From assembly GCA_965226285.1 (NCBI GenBank), contig CBDDCQ010000005.1, positions 310,001-374,000 on the forward strand: DNA of 64,000 nt, read 5' to 3'. The notes beneath the pieces are model-generated. The model was given only the letters and a program-made list of their open reading frames with translations. It was not told where the DNA came from and made no database searches. Both the position numbers and the translations under genes were made by a program. Of this stretch, positions 42,264-53,000 are shown piece after piece; the stretch's first letter is position 1, and each line of letters starts with the position of its first letter. The DNA comes from CBDDCQ01 sp965226285. Lineage in GTDB: Bacteria > Bacteroidota > Bacteroidia > Flavobacteriales > Ichthyobacteriaceae.

Positions 42264-45086
42264 CTACAATTTCAGTTCATTTTTCAGATATTTTGCAGTA
42301 TAGCTGGTATTACATTGTATAATTTTTTCCGGAGTACCGGTGCATAGTATTTCACCTCCTTTTTTGCCTCCTTCAGGTCCTATATCTATAATGTGGTCAG
42401 CTATTTTTATTACCTCCATATTGTGCTCTATAATCAGTACAGTATTGCCCATATTTACAAGTTTATAGAGTACTTCTATGAGCATTTTTATGTCTTCAAA
42501 ATGTAGTCCGGTAGTAGGTTCATCGAGTATATAAAAAGTATTTCCGGTATCTTTTTTTGCTAATTCGGTAGCTAGTTTTAACCTTTGAGCTTCGCCACCT
42601 GAAAGTGTATTAGATTGTTGTCCTAAAGTAATGTAGCCCAAACCTACCTCTTTTAGCGTTTTTAGTTTACGGTATATTTTAGGGATTTTATCAAAAAAAT
42701 CTACTGCGGTGTTTACTGTCATTTCTAATACATCACATATTGATTTTCTTTTGTATTTGATTTCAAGAGTCTCTTTATTGAACCTCTTACCTTGACAAAC
42801 TTCACATTTTACATATACATTTGGCAGAAAGTTCATTTCTATGACTTTAAGCCCTCCACCTTTGCACTCTTCACATCTACCACCTTTTAGATTAAATGAA
42901 AATCTACCAGATTTATATCCTCTTATTTTAGCTTCTGGTGTATGCGCAAATAACATTCTTATTTCTGAAAGTACACCTGTATAAGTAGCCGGATTTGACC
43001 TGGGCGTTCTACCTATAGGAGTTTGGTCTATATTTATTACTTTGTCTATATGTTCAATTCCCTCAATACTTTTATAGGGCAAGGGCTTTTTGTGTGATCT
43101 GTATATTTTTTGACTGAGTATAGGGTATAGGGTTTCATTGATAAGCGTAGATTTTCCACTACCCGATACGCCTGTAACGCATATTACTCTTCTCAGTGGA
43201 AATTCTACATCTATATTTTTTAAATTATTACCCAATGCCCCTTTGAGTAATATACTTTTGTTTTTTTCTACAGTATTGTTTTTTAGTATTTCTATATTTT
43301 TTTCTCCTTTAAGATACGATGAAGTAGGCGTATGGTATTTTAGTATTTCATTATAAGTTCCACAAGCTATAACTTCTCCTCCATTCTTTCCTGCTTTAGG
43401 CCCCATATCTATGATGTAGTCGCTCTCTTGCATTATTTCTTTATCATGTTCTACTACTATTACAGAGTTGCCTATATCTCTTATTTTTTTGAGTGATGTT
43501 ATAAGTTTAGTATTGTCCCTTTGATGAAGACCGATACTAGGTTCATCTAGTATATAGAGTATTCCCGTAAGTTTACTTCCTATTTGGCTGGCTAATCGTA
43601 TGCGTTGTGCTTCGCCTCCTGATAGCGTTTTTGAGCCTCTGCCGAGAGATATATAATCTAATCCTATATCTAAGAGGAATTGTGTTCTCATCTTTAATTC
43701 TTTGAGTATATCATAGGCTATTTTATATTGTTTTTTGGTTAAGTTTTCATCTATATTGGATATAAATTCATATAATTCAAGTATATCTAAATTTACAACC
43801 TCTGCAATGTTTTTATTTGCTATTTTAAAGTATAGTGCCTCTTTGTTTAGTCTGTTGCCATTGCAGGCATTGCAGGTAATTTCATCTATGTATTTAGCTG
43901 CCCATTTTTTAGCATTGGCTGAACTGTACTGATCGTGGTAAGATGAAAGTATAAGATTGCAAATTCCTTCAAAGTTAATTTCATATTCTTTTGTAAACCC
44001 CAATTCATTAATGTAGTGAGAAAATCTATCTTTGCATCCGTATAATATAGCATTTAATCCTTCTTTAGGAATTTGTTTTATAGGGCTAGATAAATCAAAA
44101 TTATATTTCAGGGCAATATATTCAATTTGTTGATGAGTAAAGTTTTTGTAGTTTAAATTAAGAGGTAATATTCCACCCTTATTTATAGATTTATTGTCAT
44201 TGGGTATTATGGTAGATATATTTACTTGTTCCACTTTTCCTATGCCTTTGCATCTTTTGCAATTTCCTTTGGGAGAGTTAAATGAAAATGAATTGGGTTC
44301 AGGAAAGTTGTAAGCCTCTCCCGTAGTAGGACACATTAGTTTTTGACTGAAATATTTAAGTTCATTAGTTTTTATATCGTATATCATAAGTACTCCCTCA
44401 CCGTATTTTAAAGCCATTCTTATAGATTTTTCAAATCTTTTTTTATGGTTTGAAATAACTTTTAATTTATCTATAACTATTTCTATGTCGTGTGTTTTAT
44501 ATCTATCTATTCTCATGTCTGGATAGAGTTCTGTCATTTCACCATCTATTCTCACATTTACAAATCCTTGTTTCATTATTCTTTCAAATAGTTCTCTATA
44601 ATGTCCTTTTCTAGATTTTACCACAGGAGCTAAGATGAATATTTTTTGGTTATTAAATTTCTCTAAAATGAGTTGAATAATTTCATCTTGAGAGTAGGAT
44701 ACCATTTTTTCGTTAGTATGGTAAGAATACGCTGTAGAACACTTAGCGTACAGGAGCCTTAAAAAATCATAGATCTCTGTAATGGTACCTATTGTAGAAC
44801 GAGGGTTTTTAGATATGGTTTTTTGTTCTATAGATATTACGGGCGAAAGACCGTCTATTTTATCTACATCTGGGCGATCGGGTATCCCCACAAATTGGCG
44901 AATATAAGCCGGAAAAGTTTCCATATATCTTCGTTGTCCTTCGGCGTATAGGGTATCAAAAGTCAACGAAGATTTTCCACTACCACTAAGCCCTGTAATG
45001 ACTACCAAACTATGGGTTGGGATTTGTACGTCTATATTTTTTAGATTGTGTTCTCTCGCTCCAAATACATTTATTTTCTTATGCAA
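42264..45086 (-). CDS. uvrA: Excinuclease ABC subunit A
   Basis: DNA damage recognition in nucleotide excision repair. Two ABC ATPase modules are present: Walker A VVITGLSGSGKSSL and VCVTGVSGSGKSTL, and signatures TLSGGEAQRIRLA and TLSGGEAQRLKLA. Zinc-finger CxxC pairs are seen in CKRCKGIGK, CNACNGNRL, CEECKGGG and CEVCQGKRF. I place the start at TTG 45086 (reads HKKINVFGAREHNLKNIDV). An upstream TTG at 45116 lies inside the TAACTTTG promoter box, so it cannot be translated from that promoter; no ATG is available. Length about 940 residues, as expected. Confidence 0.95.
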   Translation of the reverse strand: MHKKINVFGAREHNLKNIDVQIPTHSLVVITGLSGSGKSSLTFDTLYAEGQRRYMETFPAYIRQFVGIPDRPDVDKIDGLSPVISIEQKTISKNPRSTIGTITEIYDFLRLLYAKCSTAYSYHTNEKMVSYSQDEIIQLILEKFNNQKIFILAPVVKSRKGHYRELFERIMKQGFVNVRIDGEMTELYPDMRIDRYKTHDIEIVIDKLKVISNHKKRFEKSIRMALKYGEGVLMIYDIKTNELKYFSQKLMCPTTGEAYNFPEPNSFSFNSPKGNCKRCKGIGKVEQVNISTIIPNDNKSINKGGILPLNLNYKNFTHQQIEYIALKYNFDLSSPIKQIPKEGLNAILYGCKDRFSHYINELGFTKEYEINFEGICNLILSSYHDQYSSANAKKWAAKYIDEITCNACNGNRLNKEALYFKIANKNIAEVVNLDILELYEFISNIDENLTKKQYKIAYDILKELKMRTQFLLDIGLDYISLGRGSKTLSGGEAQRIRLASQIGSKLTGILYILDEPSIGLHQRDNTKLITSLKKIRDIGNSVIVVEHDKEIMQESDYIIDMGPKAGKNGGEVIACGTYNEILKYHTPTSSYLKGEKNIEILKNNTVEKNKSILLKGALGNNLKNIDVEFPLRRVICVTGVSGSGKSTLINETLYPILSQKIYRSHKKPLPYKSIEGIEHIDKVINIDQTPIGRTPRSNPATYTGVLSEIRMLFAHTPEAKIRGYKSGRFSFNLKGGRCEECKGGGLKVIEMNFLPNVYVKCEVCQGKRFNKETLEIKYKRKSICDVLEMTVNTAVDFFDKIPKIYRKLKTLKEVGLGYITLGQQSNTLSGGEAQRLKLATELAKKDTGNTFYILDEPTTGLHFEDIKMLIEVLYKLVNMGNTVLIIEHNMEVIKIADHIIDIGPEGGKKGGEILCTGTPEKIIQCNTSYTAKYLKNELKL

Positions 45087-45113
45087 TTTGTTTTTGTTTT
45101 TTATTTGCGTTTG

Positions 45114-45121
45114 CAAAGTTA
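45114..45121 (-). promoter_or_regulatory. TAACTTTG promoter box for uvrA
   Basis: Exact TAnnTTTG box followed by C on the minus strand. It decides the uvrA start: transcription would begin near 45107, leaving TTG 45086 as first usable start. Confidence 0.55.
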
Positions 45122-45175
45122 AAAAACTACTTTTGTTAAACCTTATATAAGCGTTTAAATTTTGTGTAATAATTT

Positions 45176-45754
45176 ATGAAAAAATATTTAATAGTAGGCT
45201 TAGGCAATATGGGCAGTGAGTATCATAATACCAGACATAATATAGGCTTTAAGATATTAAACTTTATAGCAAAGAGTGAGCAAGTAGAATTTGCTGCTAA
45301 AAAATTTGGAGAGATAGCTTCTTTTAAATTTAAGGGTAGGACCTTTATAATGCTCAAACCCTCTACTTATATGAATTTGAGTGGTAAGGCAGTAAATTAC
45401 TGGTTACAAAAAGAAAGAATACCTCTCAGGAATCTACTCATCATTATAGATGATATTTCATTGTCCTTTGGAACTATTAGAATTAAAGAAAAGGGTAGTG
45501 ATGGGGGACACAATGGGCTTAAAAGTATTCAAACTATATTGGGAACACATGGGTATCCCAGATTTAGATTTGGTATAGGAAATGCATTTTCTAAGGGAAA
45601 GCAAGTAGAATATGTATTAGGGGAGTGGACGAGCGATGAAAAAGAACAACTACAGCTTATATTAAGTAAAATGCCTAAAATTATAAAATCTTTTGGAACG
45701 CAGGGCATTCAAAGAACGATGAATACCTATAACGGTAAGCTACATGAGTATTAA
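45176..45754 (+). CDS. pth: Peptidyl-tRNA hydrolase
   Basis: Recycles peptidyl-tRNA released from ribosomes. Typical N-terminus YLIVGLGNMGSEYHNTRHNIGF with the catalytic histidine in NTRHN. Further family blocks are MLKPSTYMNLSGKAV and GSDGGHNGLKSIQ, and RFRFGIGN. 192 residues. It is divergent from uvrA and its end overlaps the convergent ggt gene by four bases. Confidence 0.95.
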   Translation: MKKYLIVGLGNMGSEYHNTRHNIGFKILNFIAKSEQVEFAAKKFGEIASFKFKGRTFIMLKPSTYMNLSGKAVNYWLQKERIPLRNLLIIIDDISLSFGTIRIKEKGSDGGHNGLKSIQTILGTHGYPRFRFGIGNAFSKGKQVEYVLGEWTSDEKEQLQLILSKMPKIIKSFGTQGIQRTMNTYNGKLHEY

Positions 45755-47439
45755 TACCCTACTGCTTTATCATCTCCTCTGGGGTCAGCACCTCCTTCGA
45801 GTTTACCATTAGGCAGAATTAGTATGCCTTCTACTTTACCAATTACGCTCGAATTTTTTTCCAGTATAGAATATCCTTTTTCTTTAAGTTTAGATTTTAT
45901 ATTTTCATTGAATCCTTTAGGCTCCATTCTAATAACATCTGGTAACCATTGGTGGTGAAATCGCACTTGACTTACAGCCTCTTGCATGCCATAATCAAAT
46001 TCGTAAACATTTAAAATAGTTTGTAATACTGATGTAATTATGGTAGAACCTCCGGGTGTACCCACTACCATCCAGAGTTTATCATCTTTTTCTACAATAG
46101 TAGGTGTCATAGAACTAAGCATTCTCTTTTCAGGAGCAATAGCATTTGCCTCTGCACCTACTAAGCCAAACATATTAGGTATCCCGGGTTTAATACTAAA
46201 GTCATCCATCTCATTATTTAAGAAGAAGCCTAATTCAGAACAATATAGTTTAGAGCCAAAAGACGCATTGATAGTAGTGGTAGCAGATACAGCATTGCCA
46301 AATTTATCTACAATAGAATAATGAGTCGTCTCTTCACCTTCTATAATTTGTACATCACCATGCTTTAGGCTACTTGACGGAGTAGCCTTTTCAAAAGAAA
46401 AGTTTTGCATTCTATTTTTCAAGTATTTTGAACTGATAAGTTTTTCTTTTGGAATTTTCACAAAATCGGGGTCGCCTAAATAAAAACTTCTATCAGCATA
46501 AGCTCTACGAGATGCCTCTACAATAATTTGTATGGTTTTTACGGTATTGTGTCCCAATTTTTTTAAGTTATAGGGTTCTATGGCTTTCATAATTTGCGCT
46601 AAGCAAATTCCACCGCTAGAGGGAGGCGACATAGATATAATTTTCAAATTGTCGTAATTAAATGTAATGGGGGTTCTCCATTTGGCTTCGTATTTTGCCA
46701 AATCTTTTTCACTTATAATACCTCCATGGGCACGTATAAATTTCACTAATTTTTTAGCCGTTTTACCTTTGTAGAATTCGTCTTTACCATTTTTCATAAT
46801 CCGCTCCAATGTATTCGCAAGGGCATTGTATTTTATATATTGCCCTTGTTTCCAATCTTTCATTAAGAGCATAGAATCGCTATTTAATTTTTCAAAGGAT
46901 TTTCTAAAGCGTTTCAGTCGCTTTTCCTGTTTATACGTAACTTTTACGCCTTTTTTGGCTAAGTCAATGACAGGTTGCATAATCTTTTCAATAGGTAGTG
47001 AGCCAAATTTTTGATATACCGCAAAAACTCCTGCTATAGTGCCCGGTACGCCCACAGCCATAGCACCTAAAGTACTTTTACCTCTGATGACTTTTCCTTT
47101 TTTATCTAAATACATATCTCTATGGGCAGCGATAGGGGCTTTTTCTCTATAATCTAAGGCTCCTATTTCTCTATTTGCTCTGCGATATACCATAAAGCCA
47201 CCACCACCTATATTACCCGCACAAGGGTAGGCAACTGCCAAGGCTAATTCTGTAGCTACCATAGCATCAAAGGCATTGCCACCTTGTTTTAGAATAGCAA
47301 CGCCTATTTGAGACGCCTCTTCTCGCGCAGATACTACCATAGCATGAGCGGTTAATAATCCTCTTTGAATTTTACGCTCATCGCTACAGCCCACTAAGAT
47401 GATGAAGCTACAAAGGCTACATAATATTTTTTGTATCAT
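45751..47439 (-). CDS. ggt: Gamma-glutamyltransferase
   Basis: Ntn hydrolase that cleaves gamma-glutamyl bonds such as glutathione in the periplasm. A lipoprotein-type signal ends in SFIILVGCS. The autocatalytic threonine is in GEETTHYSIVDKFGNAVSATTT. Also visible are GGNAFDAMVATELALAV, the SPPSSGGI loop and the late VGTPGGSTIITSV oxyanion region. 562 residues, normal. A TATATTTG box lies at 47469-47476. As glutathione is rare in this phylum, the physiological substrate may be another gamma-glutamyl peptide. Confidence 0.93.
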   Translation of the reverse strand: MIQKILCSLCSFIILVGCSDERKIQRGLLTAHAMVVSAREEASQIGVAILKQGGNAFDAMVATELALAVAYPCAGNIGGGGFMVYRRANREIGALDYREKAPIAAHRDMYLDKKGKVIRGKSTLGAMAVGVPGTIAGVFAVYQKFGSLPIEKIMQPVIDLAKKGVKVTYKQEKRLKRFRKSFEKLNSDSMLLMKDWKQGQYIKYNALANTLERIMKNGKDEFYKGKTAKKLVKFIRAHGGIISEKDLAKYEAKWRTPITFNYDNLKIISMSPPSSGGICLAQIMKAIEPYNLKKLGHNTVKTIQIIVEASRRAYADRSFYLGDPDFVKIPKEKLISSKYLKNRMQNFSFEKATPSSSLKHGDVQIIEGEETTHYSIVDKFGNAVSATTTINASFGSKLYCSELGFFLNNEMDDFSIKPGIPNMFGLVGAEANAIAPEKRMLSSMTPTIVEKDDKLWMVVGTPGGSTIITSVLQTILNVYEFDYGMQEAVSQVRFHHQWLPDVIRMEPKGFNENIKSKLKEKGYSILEKNSSVIGKVEGILILPNGKLEGGADPRGDDKAVGY

Positions 47440-47468
47440 TTTTTTAATAGTCTAAATAATTTAGTGTA

Positions 47469-47476
47469 CAAATATA
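47469..47476 (-). promoter_or_regulatory. TATATTTG promoter box for ggt
   Basis: Exact TAnnTTTG match on the minus strand, 29 bases before the ggt start. Confidence 0.55.
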
Positions 47477-47535
47477 ATCGTTTCACTTAAATTATCTCGG
47501 ATCAAATTCTTTTAAATTAAAAAAAGGGTACTTAA

Positions 47536-49729
47536 TCAATACTCTATAATTTTTGCCTCGTTGTTGTCTGTTAATGGTCCCTTTTCCTTTTTATTAACAC
47601 TAAACAATCTTTTTATAAAATAAATACCTAATTTATATTTACATTTATATTTATATTTACAACTATAAGGTATTTTTATAGTTTTTAGGTTTTTACAACC
47701 CCAAAATGCCTCCTCTCCAATACTTCTAACTGAATTTGGTATGGTGATACTGGTTAGGCTCTCACAACCCCTAAATGCATAATCTCCAATACTGGTAACT
47801 GAATTTGGTAGGGTGATACTGGTTAGGCTTGTACAACCACTAAATGCCCACCATCCAATATAAGTTACTGAATTTGGTAGGGTGATACTGGTTAGGTTTT
47901 TACAACCACTAAATACACCACCAAATAAACCACCTCCAATACTGGTAACTGAATTTGGTATGGTGATACTGGTTAGGCTTGCACAACCACTAAATGCCTC
48001 CTCTCCAATACTGGTAACTGAATTTGGTAGGGTGATACTGGTTAGGCTTGTACAACCACTAAATGCCCACCATCCAATATCAGTTACTGAATTTGGTAGG
48101 GTGATACTGGTTAGGCTTGCACAACCCCTAAATGCATAATCTCCAATACTGGTAACTGAATTAGGTATGGTGATACTGGTTAGGCTTGTACAACCACTAA
48201 ATGCCCCTCTCCAATATAAGTTACTGAATTTGGTAGGGTGATACTGGTTAGGCTTTTACAACCACTAAATGCCTCCTCTCCAATACAGTTACTGAATTAG
48301 GAATCGTAATACTGGTAAGTGAAGTACAATCAAAAATGCCCCATCTCCAATACGGGTAACTGAATTTGGTATGGTGATACTGGTTAGGCTTGTACAACCC
48401 CAAAATGCCCCCTCTGCAATACTGGTAACTGAATTTGGTATGGTGATACTGGTTAGGCTCTGTACAACCCCTAAATGCATAATCTCCAATACTGGTAACT
48501 GAATTTGGTATGGTGATATTTGTTAGGCTTGTACAATCACTAAATGCCAGCCGTCCAATATGGTTACTGAATTTGGTATGGTGATACTGGTTAGGCTTGT
48601 ACAACCACTAAATACACCACCACCTCCAATACTGGTAACTGAATTTGGTAGGGTGATACTGGTTAGGTTTTTACAACCACTAAATGCCTCCTCTCCAATA
48701 TCAGTTACTGAATTTGGTATGGTGATACTGGTAAGTTTGCTACAATCACTAAATGCCATAAACTCCAATACTGGTAACTGAATTTGGTAGGGTGATACTG
48801 GTTAGGCTTGTACAACCACTAAATGCCCGCCATCCAATATAAGTTACTGAATTTGGTAGGGTGATACTGGTTAGGTTTTTACAACCACTAAATACACCAC
48901 CAAATAAACCACCTCCAATACTGGTAACTGAATTTGGTATGGTGATACTGGTTAGGTTCTCACAATCACTAAATGCCTCCTTTTCAATATAAGTTACTGA
49001 ATTTGGTAGGGTGATACTGGTTAGGCTTCTACAACCACTAAATGCCCCCTCTGCAATACTGGTAACTGAATTAGGTATGGTGATACTGGTTAGGCTTGTA
49101 CAACCACTAAATGCCCACTCTCCAATACTGGTTACGGAATTGGGAATCGTAATACTGGTTAGGCTCTCACAACCCCAAAATGCCCTCTTTCCAATACTGG
49201 TAACTGAATTTGGTATGGTGATACTGGTTAGGCTTGCACAATACCTAAATGCATCATCTCCAATACTGGTAACTGAATTTGGTATGGTGATACTGGTTAG
49301 GCTTGCACAACCCCAAAATGCCCCCTCTGCAATACTGGTAACTGAATTTGGTATGGTGATACTGGTTAGGCTTGTACAACCACTAAATGCCCAAGCTCCA
49401 ATACTGGTTACGGAATTAGGAAGCGTAATACTGGTAAGTTTTGCACAATCCTTAAATGCATCATCTCCAATACTGGTAACTGAATCTGGTATGGTGATAC
49501 TGGTTAGGCTTGTACAACCACTAAATGCACCATATTCAATACTGGTAACTGAATTTGGTATGGTGATACTTGTCAAGTCTTTATAATTATAAAATGCCCG
49601 CTTTTCAATACTGGTAACTGAATTTGGTATATTTATACTTGTTATACGATTCCGAACAACACTTCGCAACATCCTTATAATTAGACTTAGTAATGATAAA
49701 AAGATTAGAATTAGTAGTAATGTTTTCAT
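47536..49729 (-). pseudogene. BspA-like leucine-rich-repeat surface protein, frameshifted
   Basis: The protein is an array of 23-residue LRR_5 (BspA/TpLRR) repeats of the form LTSITIPNSVTSIGEWAFSG. It begins with a hydrophobic segment (MKTLLLILIFLSLLSLIIRM) and ends in a lysine-rich tail with TGA at 47536-47538. Repaired it would have about 730 residues and close to thirty repeats. The first 326 residues (49729 to about 48750) are clean, and the last ~220 residues (48204 to 47536) are again clean. Between them I count about six one-base shifts, near 48755, 48557, 48473, 48335, 48285 and 48210. Family members are adhesins or surface proteins. No T9SS sorting domain is present. It may be a real pseudogene or a mis-assembled repeat. 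Confidence 0.8.
47710..49660 (-). repeat. 69-bp tandem repeat array encoding LRR_5 units
   Basis: Near-identical 69-base units, each encoding one 23-residue repeat, run through the gene; a longer variant with a GGGLFGGVF insertion occurs twice (near 47920 and 48890). Long blocks are identical between the two halves, which suggests internal duplication. Confidence 0.9.
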
Positions 49730-49817
49730 TTGTATTTTTTATTTATTTTGCAAATATTATAAAAAAAATTAGAAAAAGTATCATTTAACAGAAAAGTACG
49801 GTTTACACCACCCCTAA

Positions 49818-49837
49818 CCCCTCCTTAAAAGGAGGGG
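49818..49837. repeat. GC-rich hairpin element between the LRR gene and the PUL
   Basis: CCCCTCC-TTAAAA-GGAGGGG is a perfect 7-bp stem in an otherwise AT-rich gap, flanked by further CCCCTAA and AAAGGGGAGG stretches. It looks like a dispersed flavobacterial repeat or a terminator. The remaining gap (49730-50001) holds only the SusC promoter. Confidence 0.6.
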
Positions 49838-49914
49838 AATTTAAAGGGGAGGTTAATTTTACTACCACCTAAAAGAATGTGAATGGCGGTATCATTATAT
49901 GAAAGAAAAATTTG

Positions 49915-49922
49915 TATATTTG
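49915..49922 (+). promoter_or_regulatory. TATATTTG promoter box for the SusC operon
   Basis: Exact TAnnTTTG match followed by C. The start codon is 79 bases downstream, so the operon has a long leader that could hold control elements. Confidence 0.6.
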
Positions 49923-50001
49923 CCTAATGAAATTGGTTAAGAGAAAAACCTCTTAACTTATCTTGAACTAAGTTTATAATAATATTTTTAATGATTAATA
50001 T

Positions 50002-53000
50002 ATGAGATATAAAATTATATGTTTTTTGTTTTTTGGTACTATTTGTCTTTCATTTGCTCAAAAAAATGAAATCAGTGGTGTTGTAACTTATGATAATATG
50101 CCTCTATCTGGAGTGAATATTAGGATAGAAAATACAGAAGAGGGTACTGTCACAGATTTTGACGGTAACTTCAAAATGCAAGTCAATATCGGTGACATTT
50201 TAGTGTTTAGCTATTTAGGTTTTCAAACCCAGAAAGTAAAAATAATGAATACAAATAGACTTTTGGTGGTATTAAAACGTTCGTCCGATGAACTAAGCGA
50301 GGTAATGATTACTACTATATCTACGGGTTATAGTACTCAAGAGCTTAAAAAGGTCTCAGGTGCGGTGAGTTTTGTAGATGGTGAGTCTGTGCAAAGACTA
50401 AAACCTGTGCGTGTAGAGGAATCTTTACAGGGAACTACTTCGGGGGTAAATGTAATTGCTGCAGGTAGCCCAGGAGCTAAGCCTACTATATTTATCCGCG
50501 GTATTACTTCCAATAAAGGAAATGCCCCTCTGGTGGTCATAGATGGAGTATCTCAAACGCTAGATGATATGAACGCTTTGAACCCCTCTGATATTGCTAA
50601 GATAGATGTATTAAAAGATGCTTCTACTGCTGCTATCTATGGTGTAGCTGGAGGTAATGGAGTAATTGTGATCACTACCAAATCAGGTGAAAAAAACCAG
50701 AAAATGAAACTAAATTACAGTAGTTCTTATGCCATTCAAGAGGTTACTAAATTTATTCGTGTACTCAATTCAGCAGAATATGCCACTATCTTGAATGAAG
50801 CTAGTGTAAACTCTGGTGGAGATATTATTTTCAACAATATTAAAGACTTGAAAAAAGGGACAAATTGGCAAAAAGAACTTTTTAAAAAAGCCCCTATAGT
50901 CAATCACAATATTTCTGTGCAAGGAGGTACAAATGCCTCTACCTATTTTTTATCAGTAGGTTATACGGATATACAGGGAGTTATGGGTACCCAGGGAAAA
51001 TCAAAATTCAATCGTACCAATTTAACAGGGAGATTTACTATAGATTTATCTGATCAATTTAACGTTATTGTAAATACAAATTACACCAATATAGAGGAAA
51101 GTGGTATCAATGAGTTATTTAATGCTTTGAATTTTGATCCAACTCTACCAGTGCGTAATAAAGATGGAAAATATAGTATTAGTAAAACTATTACACAAGA
51201 GGTAGTAAACCCTTTGGCGAGTATGAGTAACAATTATAACTCATCAGATATTCATAAGTTATTTGGAAAGTTGGCATTGCAATACGAACCTATCAAAAAT
51301 CTAAAACTTACTTCTAGATTGGGTTACGTATTTGCCAATAAAAAAGGCAAATCTTTTACGCCTTTGCAATTTTATGGCGTAGGACACAATAAAACTAATG
51401 CCAATGAAGATTTATCGCCTATTGTAACTGTAAGCGAAGACGAAACGAACAGTACTTATAGTAGTGTTTCAGAAGATATGACGAATTGGTATAACTTTAA
51501 TTATGAATTCTTTGGGAATTATAAATTTCTGTTTCAAGATGATCACTTATTTAATATGGTAGCGGGGTTTTCTTTGGGTAGAAGTTCTGCAGAAAGTGTA
51601 TCGGCTCATGCAAAAGATATTCCTAATAACTCTTGGAATTTTGCTGATGTGAGTGCTGCCAAAGGCGATGCTAAGACGCAAACTTCGAGCTCTTGGCAAA
51701 GTGTAAAGCGAAATCTATCTTTCTTTGGAAGGATGAATTATGATTTTCAAGGAAAGTACTTAGCATCTTTTACAGTGCGTAGAGATGGTTCTACTTCTTT
51801 TGGAAAAAACAATAAGTTTGGTACTTTTCCCTCTGGTTCTTTGGGTTGGATTATTACTAAAGAGGAGTTTTTTCAAATTCCTATGATAAATTTCTTAAAA
51901 ATTAGAGGTAGTTATGGGGCTTTGGGTAGTGACAATATTAGTCCTCAATTTCCTAAAATATCTAATTTTCCTAAATATACCTTTTCGGGTGTGATCAAAT
52001 CAGGTTCTAAGTTAGATAATATTGCCAATGATGCTGTTTCTTGGGAACATCAAATTCAAATTAATGCTGGATTTGATTTAAAGATGTTTGAAAATGCATT
52101 GGGATTGACTGTAGATTTTTTTCAAAAAGAAGTTTCAGATTTGCTGTTTGATCCTACGCTCTCTCCTTACTTGGGAACGCCTACATACCCAAGTTCTAAT
52201 GTAGGAAGTACAAGAACTAGAGGTATAGATGTATCTCTATCATATCAAAAAGACATTATAGAAAACGTGAATTTGGTTACTTCCTTGAACTTTACTACTG
52301 CAAAAAATGAAGTCTTAAAAATTAACAATAGCGACAAGTTTGTGTGGGTAGGAGGTTACGGAATTCCTTATAAGAATTTAAGTAGATTTGAAGAAGGAGA
52401 AGAACCTGGATATTTCTATGGTCATAAGACTAATGGTATTTTTCAAAATCAAGCAGAGATAGATGCTCATGCTGTACAAAATGGGGCTCAACCTGGAGAT
52501 ATTCGCTTTGTAGATGTAAATGGCGATGGGAGAATAGATGATGAAGATCGTACCAAAATAGGTAGCCCTTACCCTAAATTTATATTGGGTTGGAACTTGA
52601 ATTTGCAAGTGTATGATTTTGATTTTTCGCTATTTACTTATTCCTCTATAGGTGCAGACATTTATAGAGCCTATGAGAGAAATCTAAATTATACCAATCG
52701 TTTTGGTTCAGTGGTAAATCGATGGAGAGGAGAAGGTACAAGCAATAAAGAACCTAGAGTTACTTTTGTAGATAATAATAATAACAATCGTCCATCGGAT
52801 AGATATATAGAGGATGGTAGTTTCTTTAAGATTAAAAATATTCAATTGGGTTATACCATTGATAAGAACTTAACAGGGCAAATAGGTATCAAAAAAGTGA
52901 GAATATATGTTCAAGGAAAGAATGTTTTGGTACTTACTAAATATTCTGGATATGACCCTGAGATTTCATCGAGTATATTCGATACGGGTATAGATAGGGG

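Noticed and set aside
47882..48139. Plus-strand frames through the LRR array (repeats of VILVRLAQPLNA)
   Set aside because: Shadow of the minus-strand 69-bp repeats. The period of 69 is divisible by three, so other frames stay open automatically.
49011..49586. 191-residue plus-strand repeat protein in the LRR region
   Set aside because: Same shadow effect; the minus strand has the signal-like N-terminus and the LRR_5 consensus.
47710..49660. CRISPR array (regular repeats)
   Set aside because: Units are contiguous 69-bp coding repeats with no unique spacers; they translate into LRR_5 units. No cas genes in the window.
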